NCBI GenBank assembly: GCA_038528235.1
Contig: JBCBEX010000111.1
Coordinates: 1 to 11,451, forward strand
Origin: JBCBEX01 sp038528235
GTDB lineage: Bacteria; Bacteroidota; Rhodothermia; Rhodothermales; Rubricoccaceae
Length of the DNA: 11,451 nucleotides
Direction of reading: 5' to 3'
In this document: positions 6,401 to 11,451 of the stretch, piece after piece
Layout: each line of letters begins with the position of its first letter
Numbering within the stretch: the stretch's first letter is position 1
Notes under the pieces: generated by a model
The model's database searches: none
Seen by the model: the letters and a program-made list of their open reading frames with translations, nothing else
What the model was told of the DNA's origin: nothing
Program-made: the position numbers and the translations under genes

Positions 6401-8320
6401 CGGCGGGGCAATGGTGAGCGTGAGTCGCTCCGTGGCGATGCGCCGGAGGCTGTCTCCGAGTTGCACCGAAGCGTCGGCCAACGTCGCGTCGAGGTCGGCG
6501 CGGAGCGTAGCCAGCGAGATGCCTGCCCCGTCGAGGCGAAGCTGCCCGGTCACGCTCGTACGCGGGGCATCCGCATAAAACGCCTGCACGTCGAGCGCCC
6601 GCACGTCGGCGTCCAACTGGTAGGCGAGCGCTGGGGTACCGAGGCCATCGACTGCCCCCGTGGCGCTCAGGATACTCCCCGACCGCTGCGCGAAGGCCCG
6701 CCCCTCGATGCGTCGTCCATCGATGCGTTGCCCACCGATGCGTTGCCCACCGATGCGGAGCGTGGTGGCTAGCGTGTCGGCGGCAATCGCCCCAGCCCGC
6801 ACCTCGGCGAGCATCGCTGTCACGCCCAACACCGCGTCCGTGGAGTCGGCGATCGAGCGCAGCGCGGCACGTCCGGTGAGCCCGCCCGCGAGGTCGGCGC
6901 GCTGCAACACACCGCCGACGTCCACCGCGACCAGATCGAGATCGGCTTGCCAGACGGGCTGTGCGCCAGGCGCGAGGGTGAGCATCCCCGCCACGGTCGC
7001 CGTGCCCACTTGGTCGGTGGCAACGTCCACGTCGGCCTCCACGTCGATCCGGGTGCCGCCTGCGCCACGCGTCAAAGCGAGGTCGGCGTCGCCGCGCAGC
7101 CGGACAGGCCCTATGTGGGCGTAATCGGGCAGGACGAGGTCGGGCAGCACCGCTTCCACGTCGGCCTGCCGGACGACCACGCGACTCAGGCGCAGCGAGG
7201 CGTTCCGGACGGCGTCCGTGAGCGCCAGGCGGCCGTCCGCCTCGATGCGGGTCGCCCCGCGCTGAACGCGCAGCGTACGGAGGGCGAGATCGCCGAACGT
7301 CCCCTCCGCGTCTAGGTCGAGGGCGAGCGTCTCGGCGAGCGGGCTCGCTGGCACGACGCGGCGCACCTCGTCCAGGTCGACCTGCTCCGCAGCCAGCCGC
7401 ACATCCACGAGGTGGTCAGCACGAGGCACGGCGGCAAGCGCCCGGTCGTCGGGGGACTCGATTACGGCAAAGCCGGTCAGGCGCGTGCCCTCGGCGCGGG
7501 TCTCGCCCGTGATCAGCCTCAGGTCGTCGAGCGCCATCCGCGACGAGTCCAGCCGCACGGTGCCTTCAAGGTCCACGATGCGCAGGGGCAACGTGGGCAG
7601 GCGTGCGGCGAGGCGCTTCACTTCGATCTGCTGGCCCTCAGGCGTCCATTCAAGCGCACCACGCAGGTCGAGGTCGCGGACTTCGGTCTCGGTGACATCG
7701 AACAGCGTGCCGTTGGCAACGATGGCGGGGGGTTCCCCGTCGCGCGTGGTCACGAGCGCGCCACCGAGCACCTCGATGTCGGCGGAGCGGATGGTGATCG
7801 GCGGCGGCGGCTCCGTTGAGGGCACCTTCGGCGCTAACGCAGCGAGCAGATTCCACGTCCCAGCGCTGTCCCGGTGCATGGTGGCGCGCGGGTGGACGAG
7901 CAGCACCTCGTCAATCTCGATCTCGCCGCGGGTGAGCAACGGCCACCACTTGGGACGCACCACAACAGAGTCGATGGAGGCAACGGTGGCTCCGCCCGCG
8001 TCATAGAGCGCGAGGTCGGTCGCGTAGAGGTCGAAGAGCAAGTTGCCAGTCAGTTCGCCAATGGCGAGACGGCCCTGCAGTTCGCGCTCAACGAAGCGCT
8101 CCACCTGGTCGCGCAGCCCATCGCGCCCGACCTGCGTCCGCGTCAGCGCCACGACGGCAAGGGCAAGCACCACGACCGCGACGGCGACAGCGCGCAGGAG
8201 CGCGCGGGGTACGGAGAGCAGTCGTGACAACGTGGGACGGGCCTCGGCGAAGAGAACGATCGAGCGCAGGATGGTCAGAGGGGCAGCAGTAAGCCGCCGC
8301 GTCAACCCGTGAGGTAGCAC
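3473..8320 (-). CDS. tamB: TamB-family (DUF490) translocation/assembly protein
   Basis: A 1615-residue inner-membrane-anchored periplasmic protein. A transmembrane helix lies at about residues 38-60 (RALLRAVAVAVVVLALAVVA). It is followed by an AsmA/TamB-like N-terminal segment with LQGRLAIGELTGNLLFDLYA and the VVVRPKWWPLLTRGEIEIDEV pattern. About 1000 residues of repetitive beta strands form the groove-like body. The C-terminal TamB domain (about residues 1130-1590) contains GGTLRWTGDPVDARLDLAA near residue 1345 and SQLVSTRLNQFLNEAL near 1465, both typical of Bacteroidota TamB. The family works with TamA/BamA-type barrels in outer-membrane protein assembly and is implicated in phospholipid transport between membranes. 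No tamA is in the window. The start is GTG 8320: an in-frame TGA lies three codons upstream and no ATG is available before the membrane helix. The length is normal to slightly long for the phylum. A 15-base in-frame repeat lies within it. Confidence 0.93.
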   Translation of the reverse strand: MLPHGLTRRLTAAPLTILRSIVLFAEARPTLSRLLSVPRALLRAVAVAVVVLALAVVALTRTQVGRDGLRDQVERFVERELQGRLAIGELTGNLLFDLYATDLALYDAGGATVASIDSVVVRPKWWPLLTRGEIEIDEVLLVHPRATMHRDSAGTWNLLAALAPKVPSTEPPPPITIRSADIEVLGGALVTTRDGEPPAIVANGTLFDVTETEVRDLDLRGALEWTPEGQQIEVKRLAARLPTLPLRIVDLEGTVRLDSSRMALDDLRLITGETRAEGTRLTGFAVIESPDDRALAAVPRADHLVDVRLAAEQVDLDEVRRVVPASPLAETLALDLDAEGTFGDLALRTLRVQRGATRIEADGRLALTDAVRNASLRLSRVVVRQADVEAVLPDLVLPDYAHIGPVRLRGDADLALTRGAGGTRIDVEADVDVATDQVGTATVAGMLTLAPGAQPVWQADLDLVAVDVGGVLQRADLAGGLTGRAALRSIADSTDAVLGVTAMLAEVRAGAIAADTLATTLRIGGQRIGGQRIDGRRIEGRAFAQRSGSILSATGAVDGLGTPALAYQLDADVRALDVQAFYADAPRTSVTGQLRLDGAGISLATLRADLDATLADASVQLGDSLRRIATERLTLTIAPPDVGAAASPRLALRSDLADVTLNGEVGLSDLVVLGQHWQRGLTRTVDAERRKARMFDPATAAPVDTLGDVVSLPLRPVRLTATLRRPDSLRALVPGLPTVAAGTALTVEGVIGTDSLALDLGARNEALAAGPLRTEALATRLEVRSRYGATLTDRTHLTLNARADSVRLGKQMLATPALALAYRDGAGSLRIDARPLYNAAARRQPDSLALGEASLAFEFDVLPEATRVTFDEAFLRAGLLHWRLAPSIGVGMPTVDLYTDAIVTEGLTLTRVNPEALRDTPQRLTLTGAFSPARTDTAYVTASGLDLAEVLRFVGLSRPFGGRVDGDVAIPSALGQPELAGDLRIAPFLFDGRPAGEIDLRSRFRPGTTDLAVDLTLAPNPDGTTDARRVPTNDFDITGTLRLPGRADDGTRTRGAYDLDVAFRKLDLFFFDWLFPRILDRAAGVGTGTGRITGALTRPLFEADLDVRDASFRVPGFNLAIGLDGEVDVDEEGIHLREVRLTDQTGGSGRAQGSILFNDYRFWSFDLEGALREMQIINVAESDALPFYGDIRASGALTFTGPVNNVFLRSANARTTPNSELFIPIVASGPAQETGFLVFADSTGAIPETETRRNLVSRRPSTERAFLDGLEMQLNVEAPSGSTVHLVLDPATGDVIDAVGRGRMELTIDEGRFLTFGTFNVEGGDYLFTAGDVFTRGFVLQPGGTLRWTGDPVDARLDLAAAYETRASLAGLRLPGVEDPARQRVPLLVEMDLSGSVTTPLVDLRLDLDTGERLDSGVIEALRTELNRGDRQAEYATSVLLTNSFLLAPSDNISTVGDTADELIYTSLSQLVSTRLNQFLNEALASDNVEVLLGVQQGNDFEALDVTYGVALRFLDERLIIRGEGVYQRDNSEALQNEDFQGEVAVEVRLTPDVSLEVFYRRENELLVGESIGGTTYGAYGAGLSYQTEFTSWPGLLGTLVDEAQTGQDNAAQSQ
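6706..6759 (-). repeat. In-frame 15-base tandem repeat inside tamB
   Basis: The plus-strand unit cgatgcgttgcccac occurs twice perfectly (6721-6735 and 6736-6750). A diverged copy precedes it (6706-6720, three differences) and a partial copy follows (6751-6759). Fifteen bases preserve the frame; on the coding strand the units give IGGQR-IGGQR-IDGRR and then IEGR, within residues of about 520-540. This is a recent-looking small expansion that adds pentapeptides to a beta-strand/turn region of the TamB body. Confidence 0.85.
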
Positions 8321-8675
8321 GACGGTTCATGTGCGGTGTCAAATTCCTAGGCATCCCGCACCCTCCCTGCACAGAGCGCCCTGTCTACCATGGTAGGCAC
8401 GTGCTGATTGGTGCTGCTTGCGCATTCACGCTTCGGAGGTGCAGGACGAGGTGGATTGAGTTCAGAATCACCAAGCGTACACCGGGGCTGCGGTCGCCGT
8501 CGCCTGCCTGCGACTTGCTGGAATCGGAAAGGCGTGGTCGCAATCCGACGGGGTGATTGGGCCTCTCTCGTGTAGCGTCAGAGGACCAGCCCCGTCGTGG
8601 ATGCCGCGGAATGTCACTTGCCCTGTAGCGGATCTACTACACCTCACCCCGCGCCCCTCTCCACCACCCCGACGC
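8321..8675. other. Divergent intergenic region between tamB and the pilin-like gene
   Basis: About 355 bases separate the two divergent start codons. It contains one short palindrome near the tamB side, and a pyrimidine-rich stretch (about 8641-8675) immediately before the pilin-like ATG. I found no convincing TAnnTTTG promoter box on either strand, no tRNA-like fold and no coding frame with a recognisable product. Frames that extend the pilin-like gene upstream to about 8553 or cross on the minus strand look non-coding. Confidence 0.5.
8382..8399. promoter_or_regulatory. Palindrome, possible operator, upstream of tamB
   Basis: The core ctaccatggtag (8385-8396) is a perfect 12-base palindrome. 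Beyond one mismatched pair it extends by two more pairs to tgtctaccatggtaggca. It sits about 62 bases upstream of the tamB GTG and nearly 280 bases upstream of the divergent pilin-like gene, a reasonable place for a dimeric repressor site. Nothing else supports a regulatory role. Confidence 0.3.
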
Positions 8676-9152
8676 ATGGGCCAGCAGCAACTTCTTCTCC
8701 TCGTCCTCAGCATCGTCATCGTCGGCTTGGCGGTTGTTTCCGGCATCGAGACCTTCGACGATGGGTTTCGCAAATCTCGCAAGGACAACGCCATCGTAGC
8801 CGCGATGGAGTATGTGTCGCCGATCCAGGCGTGGGTCGACAAACCCACTGCCCTGGGAGGAGGTGGCGGGGCGTTCGGGCCGTTCAACATCGAGAGGCTG
8901 GGCCTCCGCGCCGACGGGACGTGTGTGCTGAGCGGCCGTCAGTATGTGCGACTGTCCGACGGATCGCAGTTGTCGATTGGCTCGGAGGGCACGCCGTTCA
9001 TCGCGTGGTTCCCGAATGGCGACTGCGAGACGAACTGGAACGGCGCCTGGGAATTTCACCTGATGATGACCGCCGGCAGCCAGATCGACTTTGTGCAGTG
9101 CGAGACGACCACGAGCTACAGTTGGTCGACGAATAGCTGCCCTGCCTGGTAG
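8676..9152 (+). CDS. GQQQ-type pilin-like membrane-anchored protein
   Basis: 158 residues from ATG 8676, chosen because it begins the protein at MGQQQLLLLVLSIVIVGLAV; the upstream extension of the frame is proline-rich and domain-free. The N-terminus resembles a minimal prepilin: a two-residue leader ending in Gly, then a long hydrophobic helix (about residues 6-24). Unlike classical type IV pilins it lacks the Glu at position 5 of the mature chain. A short amphipathic region (DNAIVAAMEYVSPIQAW) leads to a Gly run (61-65) before a globular beta-rich part. I recall the MGQQQLLL start plus a KPxxxGGGGG motif as recurrent in Bacteroidota/Ignavibacteria small proteins usually called hypothetical. 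The globular part has four cysteines (83, 117, 142, 155), enough for two disulfides, as in minor-pilin tips. It is probably co-transcribed with the VWA gene 54 bases downstream. Its role in a pilus or surface filament is inferred. Confidence 0.72.
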   Translation: MGQQQLLLLVLSIVIVGLAVVSGIETFDDGFRKSRKDNAIVAAMEYVSPIQAWVDKPTALGGGGGAFGPFNIERLGLRADGTCVLSGRQYVRLSDGSQLSIGSEGTPFIAWFPNGDCETNWNGAWEFHLMMTAGSQIDFVQCETTTSYSWSTNSCPAW

Positions 9153-9206
9153 GCTCTCCCCGTCTCCCGAGTTGGCGCTAGTTTGGAGCGGTCTACCCGC
9201 TGCCCC

Positions 9207-11291
9207 ATGCGCCTGCTCCCCCTCGCCTTGCTCGCTCTGCTTCTCGCACCCAGCGGTGCGGCACAGCGGGCCGTGGCGGTTGTCTATGACGACTCCGGCT
9301 CGATGCTGCATCGCGATGAGGGCGAGAACGGCGGGCCGTGGGCCTACGCCAACTACGCGCTGCAAACGCTCGCGGCCCTCCTTCGCGACTCCGACGCGCT
9401 GCACGTGGTGACGATGCACGCGCCGGACACGCCGCTGCGCTTCCCGCTCGGCGGCGGCTCAGCGGGGCGCCAGGCCCTCGTGGACTCGCTCAACGGCCAG
9501 CCTGTGTACAATTTCGCGGGCAACACGCCCTACCAGTCACTCGCGACGGCGCAGGACGTGCTCGCCCAGGCGCCACAGCCAGAAAAGTGGCTCGTGGTCC
9601 TTACCGACGGCGCCTTCGAAGACACGCCCGAGGCCGCATCGATGCAAACGCATGCGGAGTCGTTCGTGCGTGCCACAGGAGCCCGCGTCGTGTTCCTGCT
9701 CATCGGCGAGGACGCCAAGGAGGTGGACGCCCTGGCACAGCAGCCCGCCGTTGCCGTTTGGACCGATGTCCAGGGGCAGGTCTACCGCGCCCTCTCGTCG
9801 GCCGACGTGGCCGACCGGATGAACGAGATCGCCGCACTTATCACCGCCCGCACGCTAGGCGGCCAGCCCGACGTTCGCCTCGCTGGCGACCAGCTCGTGT
9901 TCGACTCGGAGTTTCCGCTGCGCCGCCTCACGCTCGTCCAACAGGACGCGAGCCGCGCGGCGCTCGCCGCACTGCGCCGCGCCACCCACGACCGGGGCGC
10001 GCTGCCGTTCGATTCGACCCTCACCACGCGCGTCCCGCGCCTCGCCCCCTATGCGCTCTTCGGCAACGTCACGCAGGTGCGGCCCACCAACGCGGGCGGG
10101 CTGATCGAACCGGGCGAGATCCAACTCGCCTTCGACCGGGCTGTGCAACCCGGCGAGGTGCTCTTGCTCCCTGAGGCTGCCGTTGACCTCGCCGTGGAGG
10201 TTGTGAGCGCGAAGGGCTACCCCGTCGAGACGGACGGCGCGGTGCTCCGGCCGTGCGTCGGCGACACCATGCGGGTGCGCGCGACGCTCCTCGGCCCTCC
10301 CGACGGACAGGGCTTCCGCGACACGCTCGTCGCCAACATCCGGCGCCCCGACCGCATCGCCATGCAGGCGCGCTTCGGAAGTGCCGCTGAGGCGATGCGT
10401 GTCAACCCCCAGCGCACCGCCTTCCGCTTCGACTTCGCCGCGCCCGACACTGCCCTCGCAATCTCGGTCGCCGCCACCTACCCGGGCTACTTCGACCTCC
10501 GCTCGCCAGTCTACACGGTCGCGGCGGCCCCGTGTATCCCGCGCACGCTCGCTCTCGGCGACGACGGCCCCTGGCGCGCGCCCGTGACCGACCTTGACGA
10601 ACGCGCGCCGCTCTCCGTCTGGCCCATCGCTGACGGCGCCCGCGTGGACGCGTTTGAGTTCGACGAGTGGACGCTCCGTCTCGTGGACGACGACGACCTC
10701 ACGGTCGACCTCGCAAAGGGCGACCTGGGATGGACGCTCCGTCCGCGACCGCGCTACGGGCTGGACGCGTTCACGCCGCAGCGCACCTACGAGGTGGTGG
10801 TGGAGGCGCAGTCGCCGGGCCGCGGCGAGGCGGCGTTCCGCACAACGCTCCGCTTCGAGGTGGAGCCCGTGCCTTGGTGGACGCTCTGGGGGCCGTACGT
10901 GATCGTCCTTGGCGTGCTGCTTTCCCTGCTGTGGTACCTCTGGGGGATTATCAAGAAGCCGCGGTTCTGCCGAGGCGCGCGCATCGTCTTCCAGGAGCGT
11001 AGCGCTCTCGTGACAGGCAAAGAGCGAACCTACAGCTTACCAACGGGGTGGGCCAACCGCTGGCTCGTACCCTACCGTGCTGAACGCAAGACGATACGGG
11101 GCGTGCTCTTTCAGGCGGGCAGCCGCTGCAACCACCTCGTGCTGCCCGAGGACGCACAGAGCGACGCGATGGTGATCGAGGGCGCGCGCGTGGACGACCC
11201 CGGCCGCCGACCGCTGCGTCTCGTGGATGGGACGGTGCTCGAAGTCGACCGCGGAAGCCGCCGCCAGCGCTACACCTACGTGGCAGGCTGA
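9207..11291 (+). CDS. VWA-domain protein with signal peptide, C-terminal transmembrane helix and cytoplasmic tail
   Basis: 694 residues from ATG 9207, chosen because it starts a signal peptide (MRLLPLALLALLLAPSGAAQ); a TTG eight codons upstream is less likely. A von Willebrand A domain follows directly (about residues 22-215). Its metal-ion-dependent adhesion site is complete: DDSGS (28-32), Thr107 in GNTPYQSL, and Asp134 in VLTDGAF. Residues of about 220-555 are a long beta-rich extracytoplasmic region of unknown family, probably several Ig-like units. A single transmembrane helix lies at 560-582 (TLWGPYVIVLGVLLSLLWYLWG), followed by positive IIKKPR and a roughly 110-residue, probably cytoplasmic, beta-rich tail (LPTGWANRWLVPY, then RGVLFQAGSRCNHLVLP). 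The topology suggests a periplasmic ligand-binding or adhesion module coupled across the inner membrane. VWA proteins bind partners through Mg/Ca; the partner is unknown. The pilin-like gene lies just upstream on the same strand. Confidence 0.85.
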   Translation: MRLLPLALLALLLAPSGAAQRAVAVVYDDSGSMLHRDEGENGGPWAYANYALQTLAALLRDSDALHVVTMHAPDTPLRFPLGGGSAGRQALVDSLNGQPVYNFAGNTPYQSLATAQDVLAQAPQPEKWLVVLTDGAFEDTPEAASMQTHAESFVRATGARVVFLLIGEDAKEVDALAQQPAVAVWTDVQGQVYRALSSADVADRMNEIAALITARTLGGQPDVRLAGDQLVFDSEFPLRRLTLVQQDASRAALAALRRATHDRGALPFDSTLTTRVPRLAPYALFGNVTQVRPTNAGGLIEPGEIQLAFDRAVQPGEVLLLPEAAVDLAVEVVSAKGYPVETDGAVLRPCVGDTMRVRATLLGPPDGQGFRDTLVANIRRPDRIAMQARFGSAAEAMRVNPQRTAFRFDFAAPDTALAISVAATYPGYFDLRSPVYTVAAAPCIPRTLALGDDGPWRAPVTDLDERAPLSVWPIADGARVDAFEFDEWTLRLVDDDDLTVDLAKGDLGWTLRPRPRYGLDAFTPQRTYEVVVEAQSPGRGEAAFRTTLRFEVEPVPWWTLWGPYVIVLGVLLSLLWYLWGIIKKPRFCRGARIVFQERSALVTGKERTYSLPTGWANRWLVPYRAERKTIRGVLFQAGSRCNHLVLPEDAQSDAMVIEGARVDDPGRRPLRLVDGTVLEVDRGSRRQRYTYVAG

Positions 11292-11393
11292 CGCACGGGG
11301 TGTCTCGGACATCGCGTAGAGTGCCGCGGTGCCGTGGCGGTAGAAGGGTACACCATGCGCCCATGCGGTGGATTGGCCTAGGCCGCGTTGACA

Positions 11394-11451
11394 TTAGGCG
11401 AGTAGCAACAGCGTCGACACCACATGCACGAACGCTAGGTAGTTGCGGCCC
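11394..11451 (-). CDS. Possible 3' end of a membrane protein gene (5' part outside window)
   Basis: Reading leftward from the window edge, one minus-strand frame is open for 18 codons and ends at TAA (11396-11394). It encodes GRNYLAFVHVVSTLLLLA. The hydrophobic, aromatic composition resembles the last transmembrane helix of an integral membrane protein. It would be convergent with the VWA gene, with about 100 bases between the stops. The stretch is too short to assign a family and could be a chance frame. Confidence 0.35.
   Translation of the reverse strand, partial: GRNYLAFVHVVSTLLLLA

Noticed and set aside
6706..6759. Tandem 15-base units considered as a CRISPR-like or origin iteron array.
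   Set aside because: There are no spacers, the units are directly adjacent, and they keep the reading frame inside tamB.
3416..8312. Many long plus-strand open frames opposite tamB, including ones of 388 and 308 codons (4466-5632, 3416-4342).
   Set aside because: They lie antisense to a clear TamB protein, have low-complexity Arg/Val/Glu/Ala-rich translations with no domain, and are the expected shadow of GC-rich codon usage.
8553..8675. Upstream extension of the pilin-like frame.
   Set aside because: The added residues are proline- and arginine-rich without a domain, and the MGQQQLLL start is characteristic of the protein type.
8468..9419. Minus-strand frames of 140 and 260 codons (8468-8890, 8637-9419) opposite the pilin-like and VWA genes.
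   Set aside because: They are antisense to better-supported genes and show no signal peptide, motif or plausible domain.
11292..11393. Weak hairpins after the VWA stop (ggtgtc-tcg-gacatc near 11300, and a tgccgc/gcggta pair) considered as terminators.
   Set aside because: The stems are short and neither strand has a T-run after them.

Overview
The DNA is strongly GC-rich (roughly two-thirds G+C by eye). It encodes a type IX secretion (T9SS) C-terminal sorting domain, Bacteroidota-style lipoproteins, a very large TamB-like protein and a short GQQQ-type pilin-like protein. Start codons mostly lack clear Shine-Dalgarno sequences. Together this points to a Gram-negative, GC-rich member of the Bacteroidota/Rhodothermota side of the FCB group, such as a Rhodothermia marine or halophilic lineage. 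That assignment is an inference from gene content; there is no rRNA or other phylogenetic marker.

Layout, left to right: (1) the 3' end of a secreted T9SS cargo protein (+), closed by a strong intrinsic terminator; (2) a small secreted NTF2/SnoaL-like protein (+), starting only 11 bases after that terminator; (3) an orphan ParA-family ATPase (-), convergent with the NTF2-like gene and separated from it by 2 bases; (4) two tandem paralogous small lipoproteins (+) with an Asp-rich, possibly C2-like fold, the second followed by a textbook terminator; (5) a 1615-residue TamB-family envelope protein (-) filling 3473-8320; (6) a divergent intergenic region of about 355 bases containing a short palindrome; (7) a probable two-gene unit (+) of a pilin-like membrane-anchored protein and a von Willebrand factor A (VWA) protein with a signal peptide, a late transmembrane helix and a cytoplasmic tail; (8) at the right edge, what looks like the last 18 codons of a membrane protein on the minus strand.

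Most of the window concerns the cell envelope. TamB bridges the periplasm and is associated with outer-membrane assembly or lipid traffic. The T9SS cargo, the two lipoproteins, the NTF2-like protein, the pilin-like protein and the VWA protein are all predicted to be exported. Only the ParA-like ATPase is clearly cytoplasmic. I see no mobile elements, CRISPR arrays, tRNA or rRNA genes, and no complete defence or biosynthetic system. The most useful leads are the paralogous lipoprotein pair, the GQQQ-pilin/VWA pair, the in-frame 15-base repeat inside tamB, and two hairpin-plus-T-run elements sitting directly upstream of start codons.
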